A DNA stretch of 64,000 nt, from positions 422,851 through 486,850 of the forward strand of contig NW_024104367.1 in NCBI RefSeq assembly GCF_003945595.2, given 5' to 3'. A model generated the notes under the pieces. It saw nothing but the letters and a program-made list of their open reading frames with translations. It was not told the DNA's origin and ran no database searches. Source of the stretch: Pipra filicauda. Taxonomy: Eukaryota; Chordata; Aves; Passeriformes; Pipridae. Numbering within the stretch: position 1 is the stretch's first letter; each line of letters begins with the position of its first letter. Positions 11,375 to 22,709 of the stretch are shown here, piece after piece. Both the position numbers and the translations under genes were made by a program.

Positions 11375-11534
11375 TTTCCCAGAGAGAGTGTGAAATCTTC
11401 CTCACTGGAGATATTCCAGAAACATCTGGGCACAACCCATGTGCTCTGGGATGACCCTGCTTGAGCAGATGGGTTGGATCAGATGACTCACTGTGCACTG
11501 TGGTTCCTTCCAACTCTTCTGTGATTCTGTGAAT
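11375..11534 (+). mobile_element. CR1 LINE 3' end fragment, divergent subfamily
   Basis: A different CR1 type from most in this window. It carries the CTGGAGATATTCCAGAAACA block, the TGACCCTGCTTGAGCAGATG block (11452-11471), GGTTGGATCAGATGACTCAC, and then TTCCTTCCAACTCTTCTGTG with a short ATTCTGTGA tail. The 3' end is on the right. Only about 160 bp remains and substitutions are common, so it is an older insertion. Confidence 0.9.
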
Positions 11535-11794
11535 ATAATAATTAAAAAATAATAATAATTAATACATTAATATATTCCAAAGATTAGTGCTAAACTTGAT
11601 TCATTCTGATTTTAAAACAGTCTATATTTAGCTGGTAATAAGATACCAGAGTGCTCTTGTCAGTGGTTATGATCTCATCTTAGCTGGGCACTGTTAAATG
11701 ATTTACAAAGAGCAGAAAAGCCACGGGGCCTGGCTGGGAAATGGAGAAGAAAGGGATGATGAAAGCTTTAGGGTTCAATTCTCCATGGGCTCTG
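11535..11794. other. Unique DNA, no gene recognised
   Basis: AT-rich just after the CR1 tail, with an (AAT)-like stretch at 11538-11575, then ordinary sequence. Confidence 0.6.
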
Positions 11795-11910
11795 AGATAT
11801 GATGCTAATTCAATATAGTACAAATTACTATTCAAATTCATTAGCATCAGACTAAGCAATATGCAATCACAGCCAAGTTCACAATTAGCATTAATGATAT
11901 TCTCAAAGTA
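11795..11910. promoter_or_regulatory. Candidate regulatory patch with inverted POU/octamer-like sites
   Basis: GATGCTAAT at 11801-11809 and its exact reverse complement ATTAGCATC at 11840-11848 form a 9-bp inverted repeat across 30 bp of A/T-rich DNA. Each arm contains ATGCTAAT, a known octamer variant. Just downstream are AATATGCAATCA and CAATTAGCATTAATGATATT. The arrangement is suggestive of a composite binding region. Function is inferred. Confidence 0.3.
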
Positions 11911-12180
11911 GGGAGAAAAAAATCAAGGATTGAGTTTTACACCACAGACAAGATAATACAAGGAAAATAATGCTGGGGATTAATGGCTGAGATGAGGATT
12001 TATTTCTGGTGTGTTTACAAGTCCCAGAGCACGAGGAGCCTGAATTAACACCTGGATGGGACATTTCTACCAGAAAATACTCACATCAAGCTGCTCCCAG
12101 TTTCACCTGGTTCCTTGGTAGATACTAAGTGGAACTGAGTGCAAAGCTGAACTTCCTCTAAATTACCTTTGCCTTTCTTT
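11911..12180. other. Unique DNA, no gene recognised
   Basis: No ORF of interest and no identifiable repeat. Confidence 0.6.
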
Positions 12181-12241
12181 TTCCTCATCTATTCAATTCC
12201 TCATTATTCAATTCCTCATCTATTCAATTCCTCATCTATTC
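12181..12241. repeat. 16-bp tandem repeat (ATTCAATTCCTCATCT), about 3.7 copies
   Basis: The unit ATTCAATTCCTCATCT is repeated in tandem from a partial copy at 12181. One unit is shortened to 15 bp (…TCATT) and the others are identical. The near-identity of the copies points to a fairly recent local expansion. Confidence 0.9.
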
Positions 12242-14719
12242 TTTGTCAGGAGCTTTTTGGACAAAAATATTCAGTTCTAGATGTTCCTGCTCTGACGACA
12301 GGGACAGTCTGATGAAATTTCTCACGGACTAAAGAGTGAAATTTAGATCTCTGCAACTGGTGAAAAATATTTGTCACCCCTTTAAAAATGATCCATAGAT
12401 CTTTGAGATGCAACAGATCATTATGCAGATTTCCAGAAATTATTATTGTCTTGGTCACCACACCACAAAATTCACCCCTATGGCTCCTGGATAGCGAGCA
12501 GCTGGATTTGCAAGCTAAAGTTCTTACAAGGTTTTTGGAACTTGTTGCAAGATGCAATTATTTTTTTTTACATAGTCAATGAGAGACATTTCAATTCAGA
12601 TAAGTGTCATGCACCTCAAACATCCTCCCTTGAGATCTGCAAAGCCCAAAATCGAGGAGGTCTCACCTTGTAACAAGGACTGTCACTGGATTCCAGCCCC
12701 ATTTTAGTGATGAGGTGGTTTGGAGGCTCCCGCAGGGAGGTGGAAATACGAAATCAGGGATCAGTATCTGTGGCAGATGTGATAAAGCCTCTTATGAGGT
12801 GGAAGACATAAGTTCACACAAGAACCCAGAAGCGACAGCTTCAAAAAACAGCACAAGGGCTCAAGAAAAATTACAAACCCCTGGATTCCTCCCCTGCAAT
12901 GCAGAAATTCTGATCAGATGTCACTTCACCAAAGATTTCAATAGCTGCACTGTATGTTCAATTAATTCAATACTGTTGTTGGCGTATTAAATTACTAAGT
13001 GTGGCATCATATTTATGCTTTGCAGTGTCATGAAAAATCCAAATACTTTACCACTAACAGAGCAAGAATTTCTTTGCCCTTCTCAACAGTGGTGAACTCA
13101 GTGAAGATATTCCCTTTGTTGACTGATGTTGCTAGTGAATACAGTCACCCTCAATTGCTGTCCAAGAGGTGGTAAAACCTGCTGTGGCACCATGGACTGG
13201 CTGATTTGAAAACTCCTTTTACATGAATTAATGTAAGACTTTAGTGTAGGAGGAGAATTTAATTATTTGTAAAGCAACACAAATCTTCCACTGCTGAAGA
13301 GAGTAAAAATCACCATGGGAATTTTAATAAATTTTGATATGAGTCTTGTGTGTGACCAAGATGCATTTCCTACTCTGACATATAACCCCTCTTTTATGGT
13401 GTCGACATGTGACTTTCCTTTTTGTTGTTAAAAATAATCAAACCAGTAAACACTGTGACATACAACTGTATGCGTGTGTTTGTCACCTTTTTTTTTCCAT
13501 TTTAATCATTATTAAATGAATTAAACTAATTAGGAGATAAAAAAATGTAAAAAGAAGAATTCCTAGGTGAACAGCTCTCTCAAATGTAGAATTTCTATGG
13601 ACATCTACAATCAATTACCAGGAAAATTGTTAAATCTTGTGGTATAAAACATTAGTTTCTGACAAATCCAAGCTAATATGTAATTTTAATTTCACAAATC
13701 TACGATTTCATTATTTTGAAAATGCCAAACTGATTTTTCTGTGCAGAACTCCCAGAATTACTGTTGTCTGAGAATTCATTGTTTTGGGAAAAGTTTCTTA
13801 GTCACAAGACCACTTTTTATCTTCAGTACATCAAAAGACTTGTGTTGGCAAAAAAAATAACTTATCCCAATGATTCAATCCATCTTCATGGCTTCTTGCT
13901 AAGAAGATGAAGTGAGAAATCAATTTTCTGAGCATCTTTTTCAGATCTATTCACCCTCACCCACTTCCTTTAGCAAAATGTTCACCTCTGTTTAGGATGG
14001 ACCGAATCACCCTCCAGGAATGTAATTTTTTATCTCAAAATGCCTTGGACTTGGACAGCAGTTTAATATTCATGGAAAATCATAGAAATACAATAGTAGA
14101 AACTTAGATTCATGGATGCAGCCCTCTGGAGGAGAACTCAAAAGACTCATCTTTTCCATATTTCCGACCTAAGGCTGGGTCCAACTTTGTCTAAATCATT
14201 CTTGACATATGATTGACTATCCCATTCTTAAAACTTGTGGCGAGGGCAGAAGGAGATTTCATGCTCCCAAAAGCAGGGAGTGCAGGGGATGACTCCCATG
14301 CCTGGTTAAAGGGTTTTTCCCTGATTTTTAACCTAATGAACATTCATTGAACCAAATAATTGTCTGTAACCGGAATTCCAGGTACAATGACAATCTCTGT
14401 TATGCAGATGGAGAGAAATTTGACCGAACATACTCTGTCCTGAGATGTGCTCTGGATTTTCAGGTTCAGGTTGTGTTTCCACTACAGGACAATTTACTGA
14501 GGATTAAGGATGAAAAAGATGGATATACACTTATATCTGTATAAACTGTTTAAACATCTATTTTTCTTACATATTAAGCAACACAATTATTATTATTATC
14601 AATCTAATGTTCCTATAGAAGCGTGACAACATAGATGATATTTTCTGGATGTCTTCCTGCCTTTCCATGTTGAATTGGTGCTGTCACTGACACCAGCACT
14701 TGAAAACCAAATGGCATCT
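12242..14719. other. Unique AT-rich DNA, no gene recognised
   Basis: Short ORFs up to 103 codons lie on both strands and none is recognisable. A T-rich run near 13486-13500 is followed by AT-rich sequence to about 13560. No CR1 piece was detected until 14720. Confidence 0.65.
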
Positions 14720-15210
14720 CTTGTTTATACTTGGCACTGGAGAGGCTGCACCAAAACTGAATCCTGGGTTCAGTTTTGGGCCCCTCATTGCAAGAAAGAC
14801 TTTGAGGTGCTGGAGAGTGTCCAGAGAAGGGCAATGGAGGTGGGGAAGAGTCTGGACAACAAGTGGCTGAGGGATCTGGGAGTGTTTTCCCTGGAGAAAA
14901 GTAGGCTGAAGGGAAGAGGTGTTAGACTCTTCTCCCAGGTAACAAGCAATAGTATAAAAGAAATGGCCTCAAGTGGCACCAGGGTTGGATACTGGGAAAG
15001 ATTTATTCATTGAAAGGGTTGTCAAGCACTGGAATGGGCTGCCCAGGGCAGTGGTGCAATCATCATCCCTGGAGGGTTTTTTAAAAAATGCAGATAGGGC
15101 ACTTTGGGACATGGTTTAGTGGTGGACCTGACAGTGTTAGGTTTACATTTGGACCTGATGATCTTAAAAGTTTTTTCCAACCTAAATGATTCTATAATTC
15201 TATGATTCTG
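14720..15210 (+). mobile_element. CR1 LINE 3' portion, with end of the reverse-transcriptase ORF
   Basis: About 490 bp of the 3' part of a CR1. The left half keeps the C-terminal end of CR1 ORF2: in the frame of the ORF at 14675-15013 the words VQFWAPHCKKDFEVLESVQR (about 14788-14826) and [12 protein letters not shown] are clear matches to the CR1 consensus. After that the frame breaks, and the 3' UTR follows through AAGCACTGGAATGGGCTGCC and GACCTGATGATCTTAAAAGT to a tail of ATTCTATAATTCTATGATTC. The endonuclease and most of the polymerase are missing (5' truncation), so the copy is inactive. Confidence 0.96.
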
Positions 15211-16679
15211 TTTCCTTAAAAATTTCTACCTGTGGACCTGTGGAGATCTCTGGTCTAACAGCTCTCTGGAAGTGGAAACAATGTCAGCATTGGGTAGAGA
15301 TAGAAGTGCTATTGTCTGGTCAAGCCTTGAAAACCTTCAAGGATGAATTTTGTTCACACTGAGAAGTGTCTGGCTTAGCTACAAAGGTCTTCTGCTGAAA
15401 TTTCCACACTTCCAAATAATGGGAAACTTGTTCCTCAGCTTTCTTTGAAAAACTTCTGACTCTCTTGCCTTTTTTCCCATTGAATTTTCTAACTGAATTC
15501 TGCCAGGAATTATATGTAATCTGCATTTCTAAATCCTCTCCTGGCTCTTTTGTTTGCCTCCCCAGACTTCTACTCTATCAACTCAATCATCTCATGTTCT
15601 TTGCTGTGGCCACATTTGCCAGTTACTCTTCCCAGCTCAAGGAGAGCATCGCCCTTGATTGGACCCTCTGCCATTTGTATAAATAAACTCTGACCAACAC
15701 CATCCAGGAATTCCCTGCACTGTTCTCCCAGTGCCTTTCTATCAAAGGGCTGGATGTGTGAAAAAACCCTGATCCAAGGCAGGGAGTAGCTTGCCAGGGT
15801 TTGGGACAAGGCTCTTCCAGCTCAGACAGCTGCCTGTGTCTCACAGCCGTTTTCTGTGGAAATGAAAGTCTTTGTGCTTGAAGTATTCCAGACTCTGCTT
15901 ACTTCAAGTGTCTCATCCAATCTGAGACAGACAAAACAGCTGAAATGTCAGTAGAATGATTCTTTCCTTCTGACTTTACATCATTCATCTTCTTCTGTTT
16001 TTATTAAAGGGAAAAATATAGAATTTTAACATCACTCTTTAACCATAAGAAAGAGACTGAATAGAAACTATGAATCAATAGGTGTGAGGAGGCCTATTGA
16101 CTCACATGTAATTTAGTTTTTCCTCCTCTCCCTTTCTTGATTTTTAAGCCTCTGTATTTGTTTTGCTTAAATATAATGTTCTTGTTTCACTGTATTTCAT
16201 TTATCTGTGGAAAAATCTATATCCATCTGGGATTTAAACTAAGAAAGACCACAAAATTAAGAGTCATTGTAGCTTCAAATATGCATGCAAAGTTACATAT
16301 AATATATATGCAAACTCTGCCGTGTAAATACATATAACACTGTTGTTTGATCTGATTTTATTCTAGAAAAAATGGAAGAGGTTCCAAAACTTTACCTAAG
16401 TCCACAAGAAGTCTTGTCTCACTACTGGAACTACAACAATAGGAAGAACAGTTGAGAGTAAAATTATTTCTTAAACATCACAAGGAGAAATGCACCAAGG
16501 AGGAGGATTTTCAGTCTTCATACACCTGAGGTCAGAAGTTATGGGAACATTCTTTCCCGATTTCCAAACTGAAAGTAGCAATGAAAACATAGTCGTTAGC
16601 ACATAAATGATTAAATAAAAAAAAATTAATCACTATATGCTCTAATTGCTACCCTTTTATCTGTCCTTACTTGCACTTT
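15211..16679. other. Unique DNA, no gene recognised
   Basis: ORFs of 60-80 codons occur on both strands with no domains seen. An AT-rich patch at about 16270-16340 contains ATGCATGCAAAG and TATAATATATATGC words. No repeat element was identified. Confidence 0.65.
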
Positions 16680-16860
16680 TGCTTGAGGCTTTTGGCAGAT
16701 GAAATCAAGTGAATGGAGAAGTAGATTTTAGCTAACAAGCTTCCTAGTCTAAAAATTCCTCTTGAGTGCGTGATTCAAGCAAATTAGGAAAGAGAGAGAG
16801 AAAAGTAGCAAAAGGAAATGGAAGACGATTGCCTCGCTAATTTAATCCTTTTGGTGTACA
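16680..16860. promoter_or_regulatory. AT-rich flank of the CpG block
   Basis: Unique sequence with CTAATTTAATCC (16838-16849) and a short GA-rich run (about 16789-16805), leading directly into the CpG-dense block. It may be part of the same element. This is a weak call based on position and motif content only. Confidence 0.2.
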
Positions 16861-17130
16861 ATTAGCGCCCGTCAGACTAGCGCAGAGGAGCCCGCCCTGC
16901 AGGTCAGGCTTTTGCCGAGCGATGTGGAGCTGTCCTTGGTCCTGCTCCCGCGCCGGGGAAGCTCCACGCGGTTTGCGGTGACAGCTTGGCAGGGATCAGC
17001 TGTCAGGGAGGTGCCACTCGGCATTTCCCCTTTCTAGGATGGCTTCTGTTACCTGGTAAACAACAGAGAAAATGTGATATTCTATAATCCTCCCCCGTTC
17101 TCAAGACGACGTGCCGGGTTAAGGGGCTGG
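16861..17130. promoter_or_regulatory. Isolated CpG-dense block with nested inverted repeats
   Basis: Twelve CpG dinucleotides fall within 16861-16980 and five more by 17120, while the surrounding kilobases have very few. The block holds two perfect 8-bp inverted repeats: GTGGAGCT (16924-16931) with AGCTCCAC (16960-16967), whose loop contains TCCCGCGCCGGGGA, and TGACAGCT (16979-16986) with AGCTGTCA (16998-17005), which carries TGACAG (MEIS/TGIF-type) and CAGCTG (E-box) words. It is too small for a classical CpG island. It may be the promoter or first exon of a non-coding RNA, an unmethylated enhancer, or leftover GC-rich repeat. A minus-strand ORF of 124 codons (17003-17377) overlaps it without recognisable domains. 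Confidence 0.4.
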
Positions 17131-17439
17131 CAGGGTGGATGCTGAGCAAAGTTTGCTCTTTCTCTCTGTTTTGGGTAGGTATGGAATAAGAAAAATAAAC
17201 TAATTCACACCTCCAGCCTTTTGCGCATCCTTGCAGCAGAGTAGAAAAATTGATGAATGACTGCTGGAAGCACATCCTCACATCTTTCAGGCTGGAGACA
17301 GTAGGCTGGACAGTGAAATCCTGTGTGGAATTGAAAACAGCTGGTTGATGTGACTTGCTGCTGTGCTCAAAGATCAACTGCTACTTAGATTTGGGGTCAG
17401 AAGAGAATGTGAGTGTTCCCTCCAGGCTAAATTGGCAGG

Positions 17440-17600
17440 CGGGATTGTTTGTTTGCTTTTATGTCTTCCTCTGCAGGCAACGCATTGTCAGCTCTCAGTA
17501 ATCACCTTTTTTTCTCTTGAATTGTCTAATTGATTAACAGAATTAAGTTGTCACAGCAATTTATTCTTTAGCCTGGAGTTTGCTGCTTCTGCTTCAAGCC
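17440..17600. promoter_or_regulatory. Candidate conserved element with a homeodomain P2-type palindrome
   Basis: TAATTGATTA at 17527-17536 matches the TAATNNATTA dimer site described for paired-class homeodomains. It is surrounded by AATTAAG, TGTCACAGCAATTTATT and CAGGCGGGATTG words. It lies about 400 bp from the CpG-dense block, so the two may belong to one regulatory unit. This is inferred from motifs only. Confidence 0.3.
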
Positions 17601-17640
17601 TAAAAAAGAGAGTACGCAAAAAGACTTGTCTTTTCCCTCT

Positions 17641-18434
17641 CTCATGTTCTTATATAAGATTTCCCCTTACCCCACACATTCAGCTTTGCTGGGATATGGT
17701 ACCACAGACCCCTAATATGTCTCAAAATGGATTACACTGCTAAAATCAGTTGAAATAAATTCTACAGTGCAGAACTCTGCATCTGAACAGTCAACTCCAT
17801 TCCTTTTCTGGAGCCAGTGGAGAGGAACAGAAGTGGCACATCTGATCTATTTTAGACATTGGATATATCACACCCCAGAAATGTGTGTTTCTTGATCTTG
17901 ATTCCTTTAATTCTGGGAAAAGAATATAAATCTGGGTTTGTAGCTCAGAAATATGCAATTGTGTTTAAGCAGAAAGAAAAGCCACTCCTAATTCACAAGT
18001 AATTTTACTGTATTAACAACTTATCCTGTTGATTTATTTTATATATACGACGACAATGGATTCAGACATTCAGCAGCTTCTGAGTCAAAATGATCTATAG
18101 AGCAGAGAATTCTGGAAAAAGATAGAAACTCCATGTTTTCCTTTACCAGGAAGATGAATCACATTGAATTCCTTGTTTCTGTCAAAGATATTGGTATTTC
18201 TTCAAACGCAGTAGCAGGGTGAAAGGTGTAGGAAAAACATGCATGAAGGCTTCTGATAATTTATTTTTAATACCATGGAAACATTCAAACTTTGGGCACC
18301 AATATCAAGATCATCAGTAACCAGACATCTGGAAAGTAAAGTTTCTGCTGCTTGAAGGTGGATTTGGGGGACCAATGTATTTATATATGAAAGTGATTGC
18401 AATGAGACCTTACATCATAACAACAATAATAATA
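17641..18434. other. Unique DNA, no gene recognised
   Basis: Ordinary sequence with ORFs under 70 codons. An (AAT)n-like run at 18421-18434 leads into the GAA tract. Confidence 0.65.
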
Positions 18435-18593
18435 ACAGAAAGAATAAGAGAAGGAGGAAGAAGAGAAGAAAGGAAGAAGAAGGAGAAGAAGAAGAGAAGA
18501 AGAGAAGAGAAGAAGAAGAAGAAGAAGAAGAAGAAGAAGAAGAAGAAGAAGAAGAAGAAGAAGAAAAAGAAGAAGGAGAAGAAGAAGAAGAAG
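18435..18593. repeat. (GAA)n polypurine microsatellite
   Basis: About 158 bases of pure A/G on the plus strand. The left part is mixed GAA/GGA/GAGAA; the right part includes an almost uninterrupted (GAA) run from roughly 18508 to 18564, then AAAAAG and GGAGAAG variants. Long homopurine tracts with mirror symmetry can form triplex (H-DNA) structures. The open frames through it (poly-Lys/Glu on plus, poly-Ser on minus) are artefacts of the trinucleotide repeat. Confidence 0.97.
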
Positions 18594-21500
18594 TTTTTAT
18601 TTCAACAGCAAAAATGCAGAGCACAAAAATAATTGGCTGACACTTCCTTTTTACAAGAGAAGATTGAGGGCAATATGAATTAATTGCTCTGAGAATCCCA
18701 GTTATCAGAAAATATTGATAGATCCATTTGCCTTGAACCACTTTTGTAACCACAAGGCATCTCCACAACATTTACTGGGATGAATCTCATGATAGTAAAA
18801 TCACTGAATTTAAGCAAAAATGCAGTGAAGAGCAGAATAAACATGACAGAATCTGCCTGATTTTTACCCTTAGAATAAAAAGTGTTCTCCCCCTTGTTTT
18901 CTGCACATAGATAGGTAAGATGTCTGATGTCATGGAACACTAACAATTCTTTCTTCTAGAGCACCGGGGAGCTATTTGTACATACCACCTCCCCTATCAG
19001 TATTTCATAAGAAATCAGTATTTCAACTACTCTAGAAGTTGATCACAATATATTGTGTTTCTCACAACTTCAGAGGGGAAAAAACCCATCAATAGCAACA
19101 ACAGCAAAAAATGTAACATAAGCCTCTTTAACTAAACAAACCTCACTGATTCCTGACTGTAAAAGTCTAGAAAAAGTTACTTGTCCGTGTGAAGGGTAGA
19201 GGTGCAGAAAACTCATCTTCATTTTTTCAGTACGTTATTCTCATTATTAGTTCCTGATCTGAAACTGTAATCCCGAAGGCATTCTCTTGGATAAAGGACT
19301 ATCTTTAGCTGGAGATAATATCTGAAATTCTAGGCAAAAGATCTTAATGCAGAACAGAAACACTCCTCAGCATGAGTGACTGCCAAACTTCCTCAGTCGA
19401 TGGCAAACATGAGAAACTCTTTCAGTGCCTTTTTGATATGCTAGTCCCATCAAAGGCCACAGCATGATAATACTGCTGGTATCAAAATTGAAGACATGGA
19501 TGAATTTCACACTCTTTCCGAAAATCAGATCTATCTAAATTGCTTTACATTACATATTAAAAATATATAAAAAATAATCAGAAGTGCAGCAAATCAGCCC
19601 TTTGAAAATCCTCAATATGACCTTCGCACACCCAGTTGATAAATTGCTAATTTGATAAAGAGGTGTTTGTCACCACCATGAGCATTGTTTAAACACCTAA
19701 AAAATTACTCAATATATTTTTTACGTGTCCTAATTACCCAAATTGACAACTCACGTGTTCATTTTAAACTTGTCCATCTCCAAAGTGGTATCTGAGGCAC
19801 AGCCTTAAATGAATGCATTCATGATTTGAGAAAAACCAAAAAGCCCAAAGAAAAAAAAAAATGGAAATAGTCAATAAGGACTAAAGAAAATTGCACTTAC
19901 CTTTAAATAAATAGAACCTAGTGGTTTGTCAGCTGAATTAGTCTTTCAGTTATACTGACTGCACTGACTGGATGTCCATCCGCTGTGATGGGAGGGGGGA
20001 CACCTCACACAGGGGGAGGTAACTTCATTTATAACCTACATTTAGATGTCTTAAATGGAATTGCATCCCACCATGGCTCTTCTTCCTAACTGTAGGTATC
20101 TGTTGTATTCCAGACATCAGGCTGTCCATGATGTCTCCACAGGGCTATTGAACATGACAATGGATCCTCAAGAGAGTCACTCTTTCCAGGAGCAGTGGCT
20201 GGAGCTCAGGTGGGACACCTCAGCCTACTTCCAATCTGGGAGTCTCCCATGGTCCCTGACTCCTGGAAATGCTTGTCCTGTCTTTTTCCAACCTCTTTCT
20301 TCTGAGATTATTTGCCTTTATGAAAAAGGATTTTCTGTTATTATGAAATTTCCTTTCCTGGGTGGATCTGTGTTTCCTGACAGAACAGAAATTTTAAATA
20401 ACATTGAGTGAATGAGACAATACCAGGGATCTGAAACAGAAAATTATATCAACTCTTAGTAAATGTGTAATAAGAATTTCACAAAATTTTGTTATTGCAA
20501 TTATTGAACTGTTATAAAGCATTATAATAGATGAGTATTTGACATAAAGGAAAGGAGGTGAGCTCTCCAAATTCTGATCAGTAAAAAACAGGCTTAGAAA
20601 GAAGGTGAGAAAGGACATTTTCGCTATTACTGATTTGCTTATTCCCACCACTGCTTGGGGAAATGTGTATGACTCAAAACAGGGACCTTCAAGGTATGAG
20701 CATTTCCAAGCCTGCAGAGTTTCTGAAATGAGGCTGCTTTGAGGACATCTTTTTGCTGTAACAAAACTTTAACCTCAAAGGATCTTTCTGATCTTTGTTT
20801 TGGGAGGAGAGTCTTCCAACTAATTTATGATGACATTAGAGGATAACAACATGCACAATAATGAATTCTTTTCAGCCTTTGGGCTGTAGCTATGTTCTAC
20901 AGTCTCCAGGAAAATAAAAGTGGATGTATGGAAATATTCAGCATTTGTATTTTAATTGCCCCCGAGAATCCTGTTTTGTAAAGAATGCAGTTTGTAATGG
21001 CATGAGGAAAGAAAAGAGTGATGTTTCTAAGCTGAGTTCCTGTAGGAATAAGAGGCAAAGTTCAACAGCAGCAATGAAGTTCCTAAACATTGAAGACAAT
21101 TAGATTTATTGCTTCTTAGGGTGAGCATTCAGGAGAAACACACAGGAAATGTTGGTGAGACCTGGACAGAACGACAAGTAATGAAGGATGGGACAGACCA
21201 TCTTTTCATGTGGAAGAATCTTACAGCTTGCAGCAATTTTACAGGACTTTTTTTTGGCTAAATTCAGTAATTCTACACCAATGAAAGGGTTTGAAAGGGA
21301 GTCTGACATGATAATACTCTTTCAGCTTGCAGAGGTGACCTGAATCCTTCATGTCCCCTATAAAGCAAGTAAAAGGTAATTAGAAAGGAGTAAGGTTGCA
21401 CTCTCTTTAAACCTGTTTTTTGTTTGGTTTAAAAGCTTTGCCTTTGACTTTTCATCAAGGCACTATATGTATCCTGAAAAATGAAAGATAGTAATTTGTT

Positions 21501-22568
21501 TTGACAGAGCTTTTATGATTTAAAGCCCCACTGTTTCTGTGTCCCATATTTTTTCCTGCCATTAACTACATGATATTATAGTTAAAGAATTTGCATAGAG
21601 CTACAAACACTGGGAAGAAGGTAAAAAGGAGTAGGAAACAGAAGAGATGCCACATTTTAGTTTCCTTCTGGTCCAAATAACCATCTGGTCTAAGAACTCA
21701 ACTTCAGACAGAGATAAAAATCTCTCTGTTTAACCAGTTTCTATTTCTTTTAAAAGATATGGAATGTAACAGTAGAGATAGAATGGATTTTCCCTTTCCT
21801 TTAATAGAGCGTAACAGATTATCCTGGTCTGGAGGCCAGACCAGGCTCCAAATCACAACAAAGTAGAGTTTGACATTTTCCTTTCCCTTCTTGTTCTTTA
21901 GGAAGAGTTGGAAGTGCAATTGGGGTCTTGCCTGGTGAAGCTGCCTTGCTGATATGCAGCAGTTCATAAGGACAGAGTTTAGGGACCAAGGTAATCTCAT
22001 TGATCCATATAAACCAACCTGTGGCATTTCACACACTTCCCTCCAACTTCCCAATTTCATCAGGATGTGTCTGTAGATAAATGTTACTCTTGTGGGAAAC
22101 ACTTCCATAGCCATATTTCCCTTGGTTCCCAAGCCAGAGCAAAATGGTCTTTGCTGTTGAGAGTGTGCAACGAAAGTCTCTGTGTTTTTGAATATCGTGG
22201 ACTGCATCATATATTTCAACATAATACGTATTTCTTGCTGTCCTTGAGTCATGAAGATCCAAAGCCCTTAAACTAGATTTTGATCTGCATCTCACAAAGT
22301 ATCCAGCTTCCAATACGTTGACCAAATTTTTGAGATGTATAAGATGGTTTATTTCCACTGCAGAGGGCAAAAATCACTGTGGGTTAAGATAATCATGCAA
22401 ATATGAGGCCTATAGAGAATTAAAAGGGAGGGAAAGAATAAACTAAATGCTGTAAACTTGGGGGAAAAAAAAAGTTTAAATAAGTGGTCCAAAATCATAT
22501 CACAAAAATATCTTGATAAATATTTCTGTAGTGAAGGTGGACAGTTATGTGGAGTAGTTCTAAAGAAA
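18594..22568. other. Unique DNA, no gene recognised; a few longer ORFs
   Basis: Holds an unrecognised 118-codon plus ORF (20055-20411) and, on the minus strand, a 182-codon ORF (21704-22252) overlapped in another frame by a 113-codon ORF (22029-22370). None shows a domain I can name. The overlapping minus frames could be a decayed exon or retroelement but are equally compatible with chance. A perfect octamer ATGCAAAT lies at 22395-22402. A G-rich patch at about 19990-20022 has three G-runs. Confidence 0.5.
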
Positions 22569-22709
22569 TCACAGAAGCACAGAATGGTTTGGGTTGGAAG
22601 GGACCTTAAAGATCATCTAGTCCAACCTCCCTGCCATGGGCAGGATCACCTTCCACTATCCCAGGTTGCTCCAAGCCCTGTCCAGACTGTTCTTGAACAC
22701 TTCCAGGAG
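22569..22709 (-). mobile_element. CR1 LINE 3' end fragment
   Basis: The plus strand begins with the reversed CR1 tail (TCACAGAAGCACAGAATGG), then TTGGAAGGGACCTTAAAGAT (22595-22614), the TGCCATGGGCAGGATCACC block and CTTGAACACTTCCAGGAG. Only about 140 bp of the 3' UTR survives and no coding part remains. It matches the most common CR1 type in the window closely, so it is probably relatively young. Confidence 0.95.

Noticed and set aside
18375..18771. Lys/Glu-rich and poly-Ser ORFs as genes
   Set aside because: They are translations of the (GAA)n trinucleotide repeat on the two strands.
19990..20022. G-quadruplex
   Set aside because: Only three clear G-runs with a long 12-base loop occur, short of the usual four-run pattern.
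21704..22370. Broken protein-coding gene on the minus strand
   Set aside because: Two overlapping frames (182 and 113 codons) lack any recognisable domain and do not join into a consistent order. Chance is as likely.
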